Translations under genes and position numbers: made by a program
Part shown: positions 25,462 through 34,989 of the stretch, one piece after another
How the letters are laid out: each line of letters begins with the position of its first letter
Position numbering within the stretch: position 1 is the stretch's first letter
The notes under the pieces: model-generated
Told to the model about the DNA's origin: nothing
Database searches by the model: none
The model's input: the letters and a program-made list of their open reading frames with translations, nothing else
From: Pseudomonadota bacterium
Lineage (GTDB): Bacteria > Pseudomonadota > Alphaproteobacteria > Sphingomonadales > Sphingomonadaceae
Assembly: GCA_023423655.1 (NCBI GenBank)
Contig: JAFAFE010000006.1
Location: forward strand, 124,001-188,000
Direction: 5' to 3'
Length of the DNA stretch: 64,000 bases

Positions 25462-26277
25462 TTATTTCTGGCATTTCGGGCAAAAAAAGGTCGAGCGCCC
25501 GCCATCCACCTGCCGCGCAATCAGCGTTCCGCATGTCCGGCAAGGTTCGCCTTCACGGCCATAGACAAGCCATTCCTTGGCGAAATAGCCCAGTTCGCCA
25601 TCGGGCCGCGCAAAATCGCGCAGGGTCGACCCGCCCGCCGCAATCGCGGCCAGCAGCACCTGCTTGATCGCCGGCACCAGCCGTTCCAGCCGCGCGCGGC
25701 TCACCTTACCGGCGGGGGTGCGCGGCGCGATTCCTGCCATGAACAGGGCCTCGCACACATAGATATTGCCAAGCCCCGCAACCACGCGCTGATCGAGCAG
25801 CGCCAGCTTGATGGCCACCCCCTTCCCTGCCAGCCGCTCATGCAGCATCGCAGGCGAAAAAGCGTCGGACAAAGGCTCCGGTCCCAGCGTCAGGAAAGGC
25901 GCGAACAGGATCGCCGCATCGCCCGCCACCAGATCGACCGAGCCGAAGCGGCGCGGGTCGTTGAGCGCCAGCACATCGCCGCGCGCGGTTTCGAGCAATA
26001 AATGGTCGTGGCGATCCTCGTCCGCCGGATTGACCCGCCAGCGTCCCGACATCCCCAGATGGAAGATCAGGCTATCCTCGCGGTCGGTCAGGATAAGGCC
26101 ATATTTGGCACGGCGCGACAGGCTGGTGACTTCGGCACCCGTGATACGCTGGACCAGATCGACCGGAAAGGGGCGGCGCAGATCGGCGCGACGCAGCGTC
26201 ACGCGGGTGATGCGCTGCCCTTCCAGGAACGGGCGCAACCCCGCGACGGTGGTTTCTACTTCGGGTAATTCAGGCAT
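25462..26277 (-). CDS. mutM: formamidopyrimidine-DNA glycosylase
   Basis: Removes 8-oxoguanine and ring-opened purines and nicks the abasic site. The 271-residue protein begins MPELPEVETT, with the catalytic Pro2 and Glu3 after Met removal, has the Lys in SRRAKYGLIL, the helix-two-turn-helix VAGLGNIYVCEALFMAGI, and a C-terminal zinc finger CRTCG...CPKCQ. All catalytic and zinc ligands are present. It sits 10 bases after a DoxX gene on the same strand and is probably co-transcribed with it. Confidence 0.98.
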   Translation of the reverse strand: MPELPEVETTVAGLRPFLEGQRITRVTLRRADLRRPFPVDLVQRITGAEVTSLSRRAKYGLILTDREDSLIFHLGMSGRWRVNPADEDRHDHLLLETARGDVLALNDPRRFGSVDLVAGDAAILFAPFLTLGPEPLSDAFSPAMLHERLAGKGVAIKLALLDQRVVAGLGNIYVCEALFMAGIAPRTPAGKVSRARLERLVPAIKQVLLAAIAAGGSTLRDFARPDGELGYFAKEWLVYGREGEPCRTCGTLIARQVDGGRSTFFCPKCQK

Positions 26278-26287
26278 TTAGCATGAA

Positions 26288-26701
26288 TTAGCGGCGGAAA
26301 CGGTTCTTGTCGCGCGCATAATCAATGCCCCACGCCCCGCCGCCTGCAAAGACAAAATAGAGGAACAGGAAACAATATAAAATGGCCGCGTCACCGCCAT
26401 TATTGACGGGGAAGAAATTTTGCGGCGCATGGCCGATAAAATAGGCAAAGGCCATTGTGCCCGACGCGATAAAGGCCGCGGGACGGGTCCACAGCCCGAT
26501 CATGATGAGAAAGCCCGCAATAAGTTCGATCACACCCGCAAACGCCCCCGCGCTGCTGAATGTCAGCCCTGCCCCGGCCATTTCGCCGGGCGGAAAGCCT
26601 GCAAATTTCTGAAGCCCGTGGGCAAAGAACAAGGCCCCGCTGACGATGCGCAAAATGCCGCGCATGACGGGGGTGTAAACGGTAAATCGCGACAGGCTCA
26701 T
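26288..26701 (-). CDS. DoxX family membrane protein
   Basis: A 137-residue protein with four membrane helices: LRIVSGALFFAHGLQKFAGF, AGVIELIAGFLIMIGLWTRP, AAFIASGTMAFAYFIGHAP and FLFLYFVFAGGGAWGIDYAR. These are the DoxX/SURF4-like family features. DoxX proteins are membrane components linked to redox or thiol stress in some species, with no firm function here. The ATG at 26701 follows GGGGAC, whereas the longer frame adds a non-hydrophobic leader. It is the first gene before mutM. Confidence 0.88.
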   Translation of the reverse strand: MSLSRFTVYTPVMRGILRIVSGALFFAHGLQKFAGFPPGEMAGAGLTFSSAGAFAGVIELIAGFLIMIGLWTRPAAFIASGTMAFAYFIGHAPQNFFPVNNGGDAAILYCFLFLYFVFAGGGAWGIDYARDKNRFRR

Positions 26702-27450
26702 CAGGTGCGTCCCCTTTATATCTGGCTCTATTTGCCCCCAAGCCATGCGCCTATCCGGACGATTGGGCAAGCAAGCGCTTGCTTTCCTTGTCCGCATAGC
26801 CCCGAAAGTGGCGCAAACCTTGGGCTTATTAACAAGGGTTATCCCTTAATCCGCCCGTAAAATCCAGTTGCATTTGATACAGGTTACAAATTCCTGCGCG
26901 GATTTGTGTGCATTTCGAGCGATATGCTGTCCGAGTCCCTGCCGCAAGAGGCAGCGGGTGAGAGAAATTATCGTGCCAGGACAAAAGGCTAGCCATTGCG
27001 GGCGTAAGCGCACCGCTTGAAAGAGCGCAAGGCGTCTGTGGAGAAAGTTGCGCAAAGCCCCTGCACCCGACCTTGCATCCGCGCATTATTTTCTGTCCCC
27101 ACCTCGAAAATGGAGCCGCCTTTTGGCGCGCCTTGCACGGCCTGAAGCGGCCGAGCGCGACAATTTATAACCGACCGAATCAGGCGCATAAAATCCGCTT
27201 TTTTCCGACACTTTTTTGTCCGCTCCGCGCTCCGATCGCGTCTTCAAACCATACAGGATAGTAAAATAGTGTATCGCCGATATTTGTCCGGACATATTAA
27301 TAAATGCAGCAACATTCGGTTTTGTTTAATAATTTTACATCTATTATCATTTTACGCTGTCTTACAAATTTTACCGTAGCATGATTAGTGTTGAGAAATG
27401 CCGCGTTTCGACTATGCGCGCCCTCATATTTCAGGAGGCTTGGTTCCGGC
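26702..27450. other. 749-base intergenic region, no gene seen
   Basis: No frame here looks coding. It contains the divergent promoters of doxX-mutM and of the first diguanylate cyclase. Bases 26925-27060 are purine-rich with many short complementary stretches and could form an RNA, but I recognise no known RNA family. Bases 27280-27385 are strongly AT-rich and contain CTATTATCAT (27341-27350), which recurs upstream of the second cyclase. AGGAGG at 27433-27438 supports the GTG start at 27451. Confidence 0.4.
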
Positions 27451-28671
27451 GTGACTGTCCGTTTTTTCATGTTGCTGCTCGGGCCGAGCATATTCCTGAT
27501 TTTCGGGATGGCCGCGACGGTCCTGTGGGCCATGGAGCGCAGCCGCCATTATCTGTTACTACTTGGGGGGGCCTGCCTCCTTTTCTGGCTGGGTATTGTC
27601 AGCCAGATTTTCATGTTGCCTCCGCATATCGGCACCAATGCGATGGTCTCCGGTGCGTTCCATACCGCCGCTGTGCTGATCTTGTGCCAAGCCTTGCTCA
27701 TGCGCTCGGGCAAATGCGCGTCTTGGCCCATCGGCGTTGCGCTATTAGCGGTTTTCATGGGGCTGCTCTGGTTTTTCGCCTTCATCAAGCCGGACCTGCT
27801 CGCGCGCATCTATGTGCAGAATTTCGGCTATGGCGTGGTGCTGCTCGTCACCGCTTTATTCCTGCGCGAGCTTGCGGTCGGGCGGTTTATCGACCGTATG
27901 TTGTGGTGGGTATTTGTCGCCTTTGCGATATTGTTCTTCCCGCGCACCTTGCTCACCACCCAATCGGTCCCGCACAGTATCGACCCGTTTTTTGAATCAT
28001 CCTTTTGGCAGATATTGCAGTTCGCCCTCGCGGTGCCGGGGTCTATCCTTGCAATGACCATATTGGGCGCGGCGATGAGCGATATTTATAATGACCTGCG
28101 CCGCGAACGCGATCTTGATGTGCTGACCGGCCTGTTGAACCGCCGCGCCTTTGACGAAAGGGTGAGCGCGCAGGTCGCCCGCCACCGCGGCGCGAGTGCG
28201 CTCATCCTGTGCGACCTCGATTTTTTCAAGCGCATCAATGACCGTTATGGCCATCCGGCGGGCGACAAAGTGCTGCGCGATCTGGCGGCGCTTCTATCCC
28301 GCACCGCGCGCAAAAACGATATTGTCGGGCGCTATGGCGGCGAAGAATTTATCATCTTCCTCCCCGGCACCAGCCTTGGGGATGCCCATGAATGTGCCGA
28401 GCGGTTACGCCGCGCCATCGCCGCGCATCATTTCGATCTCGGAGCCGGTGACCATATTATCACCGCCAGCTTCGGTGTCGCCCAGTTAAAGCCGGGCGAA
28501 AACTGGATTGCCGTGCTGGAGCGCACCGACGCGCGGCTTTATGCGGCCAAAAGTTCGGGCCGCAACCATATCATTTCGCATGACCCGGTGTCGCGTCCCG
28601 ACCCGCTCCCGCTCCCCTCGCCCGCGAATCAGACGGCTATCGCGACTGACCGCGCGGCCAGCAACGCGTAA
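27451..28671 (+). CDS. membrane diguanylate cyclase (GGDEF)
   Basis: A 406-residue enzyme expected to make cyclic di-GMP. The N-terminal half has about six or seven membrane helices, starting VRFFMLLLGPSIFLIFGM. The C-terminal GGDEF domain has LTGLLNRRAF, the metal aspartate in LILCDLDFFK, the active-site GGEEF at residues 296-300, and an inhibitory RxxD site (RKND) five residues before it. The GTG start at 27451 (AGGAGG 12 bases upstream) aligns with its paralogue 150 bases downstream. The C-terminal tail is proline-rich. No EAL domain accompanies it. Confidence 0.9.
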   Translation: MTVRFFMLLLGPSIFLIFGMAATVLWAMERSRHYLLLLGGACLLFWLGIVSQIFMLPPHIGTNAMVSGAFHTAAVLILCQALLMRSGKCASWPIGVALLAVFMGLLWFFAFIKPDLLARIYVQNFGYGVVLLVTALFLRELAVGRFIDRMLWWVFVAFAILFFPRTLLTTQSVPHSIDPFFESSFWQILQFALAVPGSILAMTILGAAMSDIYNDLRRERDLDVLTGLLNRRAFDERVSAQVARHRGASALILCDLDFFKRINDRYGHPAGDKVLRDLAALLSRTARKNDIVGRYGGEEFIIFLPGTSLGDAHECAERLRRAIAAHHFDLGAGDHIITASFGVAQLKPGENWIAVLERTDARLYAAKSSGRNHIISHDPVSRPDPLPLPSPANQTAIATDRAASNA

Positions 28672-28822
28672 AAAGCCCTACGTAATTTTATAAATGCTTA
28701 TAGCTATTATCATATAATTATTACAATAATTCATAATGATAAGGCATGGTTTTAATATAAAAGTTGAAATTGTAACGAGATTTTACTAATGCGCCGCGCG
28801 GGGGATAAGATGGGGGCACATT

Positions 28823-30016
28823 TTGGTCGGGCGATTACCTTTATTATTAATCGGGCCGTCGATTATGATCGTTTTCGGACTGGCCTTCGCCGGTCTGTGG
28901 ATGATGGACCGGCGCAAAACCTATATTGCCCTGCTCGCATTCGCGTCGACCAGCTTTGCGGTCGGCTCGCTCGTCCAGATTTTATGGTGGAGCCAAGGGC
29001 CTGATCCCAACGCGGTCCTGTCCGATATTTTTTATACTTTAGCCGGGTTCATGATGGTGCAGGCGCTTTTACTGCGCGCTCAAGTCCCGCTCAAGGCGCG
29101 TGAGGCGCTGGCCATTTTCGGCCTGTTCCTGTTGGTCCAGATTTTCTTCATCTATATTATCAAGGATGTGCTGGTCCGCGCGCATATGCAAAATTTTGTC
29201 TATGGCTTCATTTTGGCGGCGACCGCGATGCGGCTGCGCCATCTGGTGCGCGGCAGTGCGCCCGACCGCGTGCTGCTCGGCGTGCTGGTCATCTATGCCA
29301 CGCATTTTTTCGTGCGTTCGCTGTTGATGGTGACGCAGGATATGCCGCACGATCACACCTCCTGTTTCCGCACGCCTTTCTGGCAGACGCTGCAATTCAG
29401 CCTGACCTTTGTGAGCGTGACCGTCGCGATGACGGCGCTGGGCGCGGCGGTGTGCGACCTTATCTCCGATTTGCGCGACGAGCGTGACCGCGACAGTCTG
29501 ACCGGCCTGTTGAACCGGCGCGGCTTTGAAGACAGGGTGTCGCAAATATTGCGCCGCCGCCCGCTGCCGGTATCCTTGCTGGTATGCGATATTGACCGCT
29601 TCAAGCAGATTAACGACCGGCTGGGCCATCATGTCGGCGATCTGGTCTTGTGCGATATTGCGGCAATCCTCACCCGCACCGCGCGCAAGCAGGATGTGCT
29701 GGGGCGTTTTGGCGGCGAGGAGTTTACCGTCTTTCTCCCCGGCACCGACATTGAGGAAGCTTTGCAATGCGCCGAGCGGCTGCGCGTGGCGATTGCCTCC
29801 TATCATTTTGCCCAGCTTCCCGAAGGCGAACAGGTGACGGCGAGCTTCGGCGTCGCCCAGTTCGAGCCGGAAGATTGCTGGAGCAGCCTGATGAACCGCG
29901 CGGATATGCGGCTTTATGCGGCGAAAAATGCGGGCCGCAACTGTGCGGTTGCGACCAGCGGCCCGATTGTGATGACACTCGACAGCCCCGACACGCCGGT
30001 CAAATTAACGGTTTAG
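28823..30016 (+). CDS. membrane diguanylate cyclase (GGDEF), paralogue
   Basis: A 397-residue protein that aligns throughout with the preceding gene: the N-terminal VGRLPLLLIGPSIMIVFGL, a membrane half of similar helix count, and a C-terminal GGDEF with LTGLLNRRGF, LLVCDIDRFK, GGEEF at residues 297-301 and the RxxD site RKQD. Active cyclase and product inhibition are both predicted. It uses a TTG start after a GGGGG stretch. This and the upstream gene look like a tandem duplication that has diverged strongly in the membrane part, so the two may sense different signals. Confidence 0.9.
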   Translation: MVGRLPLLLIGPSIMIVFGLAFAGLWMMDRRKTYIALLAFASTSFAVGSLVQILWWSQGPDPNAVLSDIFYTLAGFMMVQALLLRAQVPLKAREALAIFGLFLLVQIFFIYIIKDVLVRAHMQNFVYGFILAATAMRLRHLVRGSAPDRVLLGVLVIYATHFFVRSLLMVTQDMPHDHTSCFRTPFWQTLQFSLTFVSVTVAMTALGAAVCDLISDLRDERDRDSLTGLLNRRGFEDRVSQILRRRPLPVSLLVCDIDRFKQINDRLGHHVGDLVLCDIAAILTRTARKQDVLGRFGGEEFTVFLPGTDIEEALQCAERLRVAIASYHFAQLPEGEQVTASFGVAQFEPEDCWSSLMNRADMRLYAAKNAGRNCAVATSGPIVMTLDSPDTPVKLTV

Positions 30017-30044
30017 GCCTGCGCGAGTCCAAGCGGCGGCGGCG

Positions 30045-31337
30045 CTATTTAGCGACGCCCGCAACGCCCAGCAGCGCGAGCAGCCCGACGCTCATCCCTT
30101 GCAGGCTCGACTGGCGCTCGACCACCACAAATTCGTCGAGCGCATGGGCGCGCCCGCCGCTCCCGCCAGCACCGATGGTGACAGCGGGGATGCCAAGGCT
30201 CATCGGGATATTGGCGTCGGTCGAGCTGCCGTTCAATTTGGCGGTAAAGCCCTTGGCGGCAATGGCGGCGCGGGTGGCGACGACAATGGCGCTGGTTTCG
30301 GGCGTCGTGCCTGCGGGCCGTTCGCCAATCACTTTCTTGTCCGCCGAAATGCTGCCCGATTTGGTCGAGCGCGCGGCATTTTCCGCCGCGACCGCATCAT
30401 CGACCAGCGCCACAAATTGCTTGTCGAGCTTGGCAAGTTCGGCGGCGCTTTCCGAGCGCATATCATATTCGACGAAAATATCGTGCGGGATCGAATTGAC
30501 CGACGTGCCGCCGCCGATGACGCTCGCCGAATAGGTGGTTTTGGGGGTGGAGGGCGGCTGGATGCGGTAAAGCCGGTCAATGCTGCCCGCGACCGCGCCC
30601 ATCGGGTTCACAATACCGAACGCACCAAAGCTGTGGCCGCCCGGCCCTTTATAGGTGACGCGGTAGCGTTTGGAGCCGACCCCGCCATTGACAATCCCTG
30701 CCGGATCGCTGCCATCAATCGAAAAGAAGGCACCGATACGGTCTTTCCACGCGCCTTTGGTGAACAAATGCCGGACTCCGCGCAGATCGCCCGGCCCTTC
30801 CTCGCCGACCGTGGCGACGAACAGGACCGGCGCTTTGGTGCGGATTTTCGCCGCATCGAGCGCACGCACATAAGCGAGCATATTGGCAAGCCCGCGGCTA
30901 TCGTCGCCAATGCCGGGCGCGTGGAGCTTATCGCCCTCGCGCCGCACCTTGATGACCGTATCTTCGGGGAACACCGTGTCGAGATGCGCGGACAGGACGA
31001 CTGCCTTGGCCTTGGGGTCGGTGCCGGGACGCAGGGCCAGCACATTGCCGACCTCGTCTATCGTCACATCCTTAAGGCCCGCCGCGCGCAGCATATCGGC
31101 ATAGGCTTTGCCCCGTGCTTCCTCCTTGAACGGCGGCGCGGGGATTTCGGTGATGGTGATAAGCTGTTCGATAAACTGATCAAAATCCGCTGCAAGCTTG
31201 GCCTCGGCCTGTTTGAAGGCTGCGCTGCCCGCGATCGTGTTGACGGCGCGCGCACCGTCACCAGTGGCGGCAGGGGCGGCGGCGAGCGGCTGGGCGAGCA
31301 ACAGCAAGGGCAAAACGGCCAAAGCGGGGCGAAGCAT
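30045..31337 (-). CDS. secreted M20 family zinc peptidase
   Basis: A 430-residue metallopeptidase with a Sec signal (LRPALAVLPLLLLAQPLAAA). The M20 zinc ligands are visible: LSAHLDTVFP, GIGDDSRGLANML and VGEEGPGDLRG (the paired Glu), plus a dimerisation domain and SSTDANIPMSLGIP near the end. It resembles PepT/DapE-type aminopeptidases, but as an exported protein it probably trims peptides in the periplasm. The ATG at 31337 has AAGGAGAG upstream. It lies convergent with the diguanylate cyclase and alone in its operon. Confidence 0.88.
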   Translation of the reverse strand: MLRPALAVLPLLLLAQPLAAAPAATGDGARAVNTIAGSAAFKQAEAKLAADFDQFIEQLITITEIPAPPFKEEARGKAYADMLRAAGLKDVTIDEVGNVLALRPGTDPKAKAVVLSAHLDTVFPEDTVIKVRREGDKLHAPGIGDDSRGLANMLAYVRALDAAKIRTKAPVLFVATVGEEGPGDLRGVRHLFTKGAWKDRIGAFFSIDGSDPAGIVNGGVGSKRYRVTYKGPGGHSFGAFGIVNPMGAVAGSIDRLYRIQPPSTPKTTYSASVIGGGTSVNSIPHDIFVEYDMRSESAAELAKLDKQFVALVDDAVAAENAARSTKSGSISADKKVIGERPAGTTPETSAIVVATRAAIAAKGFTAKLNGSSTDANIPMSLGIPAVTIGAGGSGGRAHALDEFVVVERQSSLQGMSVGLLALLGVAGVAK

Positions 31338-31698
31338 CAATCTCTCCTTATCGAGGGGCGGTATCGCGTTATGGGCGGCATCCGGACTTTTGCCAGTGCT
31401 AACCCGCCGCCGCGCGCACCGCAAGCACGCGCTTTACATTGCCCCCGCATACGATCTCCCATTGACTTTACGCAGCAAGGTGCAATGATCGCGGGCATGA
31501 CTTTAACCGTCTCCTCTTTCCTGCCGTTCCGCTGTCATGCGGGGCAGTTGCTCGTGGGCTTTTCACCCCGGCTTGCATAGGGTTTCCCCCCGCAAGTCCG
31601 GGGCCGCCTTTTTCGCATAGCATCCATCGCTGACACCATTAAGGGCGCATACTAGCCCCCGCGCAGCACAATTAACCGATTGATTTGAGGTATATATC
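31338..31698. other. 361-base intergenic region
   Basis: Between the divergent M20 peptidase and Rnk-like genes. No coding signal. A ribosome-binding site TTGAGGT (31684-31690) precedes the Rnk-like ATG, and upstream promoters are presumably here. I see no repeat. Confidence 0.4.
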
Positions 31699-32112
31699 AT
31701 GGCCAAAACCAGCAAGCTGGCCCGTCCGCCCATCACCCTGACCGAAGCCGATGCCGAAGCCTTGTCCGGCCTTGCCGCGACGGTGGAAAACCGCCTGCCG
31801 GACCTCGCCGATATGCTCACTGACGAAATCGACCGCGCGAAAATCGTCAAGGATGGCAAGCTGCCCGCCGATATTGTGCGGATGAATTCGACCGTCACTT
31901 TCGTGAATGAAAGTGTGGGCGCCGACCAAGGCACGGGCCGCGAGCGCACCGTAACCTTGGTTTACCCCGCCGAAGCCGACATTGAAAGCGGACGCATTTC
32001 CATCCTGACGCCGATCGGCGCGGGGCTGATCGGCCTTAAAACCGGGCAGTCCATCCAATGGCCCGACCGCGACGGCAAGGACCATGTGCTGCGCATCATC
32101 AAGGTCGCCTGA
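31699..32112 (+). CDS. rnk: Rnk/GreA-like nucleoside diphosphate kinase regulator
   Basis: A 137-residue protein of the Rnk family: a short N-terminal helical part (TEADAEALSGLAATVE) and the GreA/GreB C-terminal-type domain (DIVRMNSTVTFVNES, VTLVYPAEADIESGRISILT, PIGAGLIGLKTGQSIQW). Rnk binds RNA polymerase near the secondary channel without the long coiled coil of GreA and affects NDK levels in Pseudomonas. The role here is by family only. It is monocistronic. Confidence 0.88.
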   Translation: MAKTSKLARPPITLTEADAEALSGLAATVENRLPDLADMLTDEIDRAKIVKDGKLPADIVRMNSTVTFVNESVGADQGTGRERTVTLVYPAEADIESGRISILTPIGAGLIGLKTGQSIQWPDRDGKDHVLRIIKVA

Positions 32113-32237
32113 CAAAGCTTGGGGCAATGCGGCGCGTCTTTTTCGTGTCCTAACCCCATCTTATATTTGCCCTTGATAGCGCGCCCGTCTAAGGCTCACC
32201 GCATCTCATGCCCCGTCAGATATAGGTGAGCGCCGCT

Positions 32238-32969
32238 ATGAAAAAGACTGTTTCCTTTGGCTATGAAGAGATTGACCCGTCCGAAAAGACGGCGCGGGTC
32301 GGCCATGTCTTTTCCAATGTCGCCGCGCGTTATGACCTGATGAATGATGCGATGTCGGGCGGGATGCACCGGCTGTGGAAGGATAAATTCGTCCGCCGCG
32401 TGAAGCCGCAACCGCATGAGGATATTCTCGATATGGCGGGCGGCACCGGCGATATTGCGTTCCGCATGGCCGAGCATGGCGCGAATATCACCGTGTCGGA
32501 CATCAACCCCGAAATGCTCGCCGTGGGTATGGAGCGCGCCGCCGAGCGCGATTTGACCGATCTTGTCTGGTCCGAACAAAATGCCGAAAAGCTGACCTTC
32601 CCCGACGCGCATTTCGACGCCTATACGATTGCATTCGGCATCCGCAACGTGACCGACATTCCGGCGGCGCTTAAAGAAGCGCACCGCGTGCTGCGCTATG
32701 GCGGGCGCTTTTTCTGCCTCGAATTTTCGACCACCACTTGGCCCGGTTTTTCGGACGTGTATGATGTTTATTCGCACAAGCTGGTCCCCAAACTTGGCAA
32801 GTTGCTTGCCAATGACGAGGATAGCTACCGCTACCTCATCGAATCCATCCGCCGCTTCCCCGATATGCCGGGCTTTGAAAAAATGATCCGCGATGCCGGT
32901 TTTGTGAACGCGCGGGTGGAGCCGATCATGGGCGGACTGGTGGCCATCCATTCGGGTTGGAAGGTGTGA
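32238..32969 (+). CDS. ubiE: ubiquinone/menaquinone biosynthesis C-methyltransferase UbiE
   Basis: A SAM-dependent C-methyltransferase acting on 2-polyprenyl-6-methoxybenzoquinol. The protein (243 residues from this start) has the N-terminal UbiE block VFSNVAARYDLMNDAMSGG, the SAM motif I ILDMAGGTGDIAFRMA, FGIRNVTDIPAALKEAHRVL and RYGGRFFCLEFS. A GTG four codons earlier (32226) is the alternative start. I choose the ATG because AGGTGAG (32224-32230) is then correctly spaced. It begins the ubiE-ubiB-coaBC run. Confidence 0.95.
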   Translation: MKKTVSFGYEEIDPSEKTARVGHVFSNVAARYDLMNDAMSGGMHRLWKDKFVRRVKPQPHEDILDMAGGTGDIAFRMAEHGANITVSDINPEMLAVGMERAAERDLTDLVWSEQNAEKLTFPDAHFDAYTIAFGIRNVTDIPAALKEAHRVLRYGGRFFCLEFSTTTWPGFSDVYDVYSHKLVPKLGKLLANDEDSYRYLIESIRRFPDMPGFEKMIRDAGFVNARVEPIMGGLVAIHSGWKV

Positions 32970-32972
32970 TGG

Positions 32973-33345
32973 GGGTTACGACATCTCACCCCCTCCCCTT
33001 CAGGGGAGGGGCAGTGAAGCCTTATGACCCTGAGCGCAGCGAAGGGGCATTAGGCGAACGGGGTGGGGTCTGTCCGCACACGCTGCGCCTATTTGACAGC
33101 CCCCACCCCAACCCAGTGGCAGATCGCCCAGTCCCCCGGACTGGGCTTGAACTGCCGGGGGCAGTTCAATCTGCCACTCCTGAAGGGGAGGGGCTTTTTC
33201 GGTCGCACCTTCCCCTCCCGTTTACGGGAGGTGCAACGGAGCCTTATGAGCGCCAGCGAATTAGGCGAGTGGGGTGGGCACTGGTTTACGCTGTGTTTGC
33301 GGACAGCCCCCACCCCAACCCCTCCCCTGAAGGGGAGGGGCTATC
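32973..33345. repeat. double modular repeat between ubiE and ubiB
   Basis: Two tandem structured modules. The first starts with CCCTCCCCTTCAGGGGAGGG (32989-33009), then GAAGCCTTATGACCCTGAGCG and ATTAGGCGAACGGGGTGGGG. It ends near 33193 after CCCCCACCCCAACCC, with a nested CCAGTCCCCCGGACTGG / TGAACTGCCGGGGGCAGTTCA pair. The second (33208-33340) has CCCCTCCCGTTTACGGGAGG, GGAGCCTTATGAGCGCCAGC, GAATTAGGCGAGTGGGGTGG, then CCCCCACCCCAACCCCTCCC and CCTGAAGGGGAGGGG. The shared GGAGCCTTATGAGCG...ATTAGGCG phrase links it to 8026-8060. Confidence 0.8.
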
Positions 33346-33385
33346 GAGGTTGCGCCCATGTCTCAAGTGGGAGGGGCATTAAGGC

Positions 33386-34963
33386 ATGACCTCCAACACC
33401 ACCCATCTCTGGCGCATCCTCAAATGGGGGCGCACGCTCGCCCGGCACGGGGCGCTGCGGGGGATTGAGCAGGATATTAATACCCCGCCGCAGGTGCGCC
33501 GCATTGCGCGGATTGCGCGGTTCGGCGCGCGGGTGCCGGATATTCCCGATTATGCCGCCGCCTTTACCGCCATCGGTCCCGCCGCGATCAAGCTCGGCCA
33601 AAGCCTTGCCACCCGCCCCGACCTTGTGGGCGAAGAAGCGGCGCGAAACCTCCTGACCTTGCAGGATAATCTCCCGCCCCTCCCCTTCGACCAGATCAAG
33701 CCGCAAATCGAAGCCGGGCTGGGCAAGCCGGTCGAGCAATTGTTCCAGTCCATCGACCCCGATCCCGTCGGCGCGGCTTCGGTCGCGCAGGTCCACCGCG
33801 CGGTCACCATCGAAGGCAAGCAAGTCGCGGTCAAAGTCTTGCGCCCCGGCATATCGGAGCAACTCGCGCGCGACATTGAGACCTATGAATGGGCCGCCGC
33901 CCATGTCGAAGCGATGGGCGGCGAAGCGGCGCGCCTGCGCCCGCAACTCGTCATTGCCAATTTCAAACGGTGGACCGCGCGCGAACTGGATTTGCGCCGC
34001 GAAGCCGCTTCGGCCTCGGAACTGGCCGAAGCGATGGAGGCCGAACCCGGCTATCTTGTCCCCGCGATCGATTGGGACCGCACCAGTGGCAAGGTCATGA
34101 CCCTTGAATGGGTCGACGGCATAAAGATTTCCGACCGCGCAGCCCTCATTGCGGCAGGCCACGACCTCCCGCTCATCGCCAAAAGGCTGGTCCTCGCTTT
34201 CCTCCATCAAGCCATATCCTACGGTTTTTTCCACGCGGATATGCATCAGGGCAATTTGTTCGTGAAGGATGACGGCACGATTGTCGCGATTGATTTCGGC
34301 ATTATGGGCCGCATCAACCGCCAAGCGCGTATGTGGCTGGCCGAGATATTATATGGCCTGATTACCGGCAATTACCGCCGCGTCGCGGAAATCCATTTCG
34401 AAGCGCAATATGTGCCATCGCACCATAATGTCGAAGAGTTTGCGACCGCTTTGCGCGCGGTGGGCGAGCCGATGCGCGGCAAGCCGGTGAGCGAATTGTC
34501 GGTCGGGCAGATGCTCGACGGCCTGTTCGCGATTACCCGCGATTTCGATATGCAGACCCAGCCGCATTTGCTGCTGCTCCAGAAAACGATGGTGATGGTC
34601 GAAGGGGTCGCGACCCAGCTCGATCCCGGCATCAATATGTGGGAAACTTCCGGGCCGTTCGTCAAAGAATGGATCAGGAGCGAACTCGGCCCCGAAGCGA
34701 AACTGGCCGACCGCATGGTCGAAGATTGGCGCACCTTCCTGCGCCTCCCCGACCTTGTCCGCCGTATCGAACAGAAATTCCCGCCCGCAGGTGGTGCGCC
34801 GCCCCCGCCCCCGCTTCCTAATGTGAAGCTGATGGGACGATTGGGCGCGCAGCAGCGTTCGGGCAACGGTTCCGCCGGCAATGGCTGGCGTTATGCGCTG
34901 ACCGCTATGGTCGCGGGCGCTATCGGCGCTGCCGCCATGTGGTTCGGCCAAGGCTGGCTATAG
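33386..34963 (+). CDS. ubiB: ubiquinone biosynthesis protein UbiB (ABC1-type kinase-like)
   Basis: An atypical kinase-like ATPase needed for coenzyme Q synthesis. The 525-residue protein has the KxGQ motif AIKLGQSLATRPDLV, an Ala-rich loop DPVGAASVAQVHRA with KQVAVKVLRPGI following, HADMHQGNLFV and AIDFGIMGRI (the kinase catalytic and metal motifs), and a C-terminal membrane helix (ALTAMVAGAIGAAAMWFGQ). The proline stretch GGAPPPPPLP lies before it. It is next to ubiE, as usual. Confidence 0.95.
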   Translation: MTSNTTHLWRILKWGRTLARHGALRGIEQDINTPPQVRRIARIARFGARVPDIPDYAAAFTAIGPAAIKLGQSLATRPDLVGEEAARNLLTLQDNLPPLPFDQIKPQIEAGLGKPVEQLFQSIDPDPVGAASVAQVHRAVTIEGKQVAVKVLRPGISEQLARDIETYEWAAAHVEAMGGEAARLRPQLVIANFKRWTARELDLRREAASASELAEAMEAEPGYLVPAIDWDRTSGKVMTLEWVDGIKISDRAALIAAGHDLPLIAKRLVLAFLHQAISYGFFHADMHQGNLFVKDDGTIVAIDFGIMGRINRQARMWLAEILYGLITGNYRRVAEIHFEAQYVPSHHNVEEFATALRAVGEPMRGKPVSELSVGQMLDGLFAITRDFDMQTQPHLLLLQKTMVMVEGVATQLDPGINMWETSGPFVKEWIRSELGPEAKLADRMVEDWRTFLRLPDLVRRIEQKFPPAGGAPPPPPLPNVKLMGRLGAQQRSGNGSAGNGWRYALTAMVAGAIGAAAMWFGQGWL

Positions 34964-34989
34964 GCCGCCCGCATCGGTAAGGAGAGATT

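Noticed and set aside
26925..27060. A possible structured RNA between doxX and the first diguanylate cyclase.
   Set aside because: Short complementary stretches are visible, but I could match no 6S, tmRNA, SRP or RNase P features and cannot compute a fold.
30099..31580. A 493-codon plus-strand frame opposite the M20 peptidase gene.
   Set aside because: It is the antisense shadow of a gene with all M20 zinc motifs; there is no recognisable domain in it.
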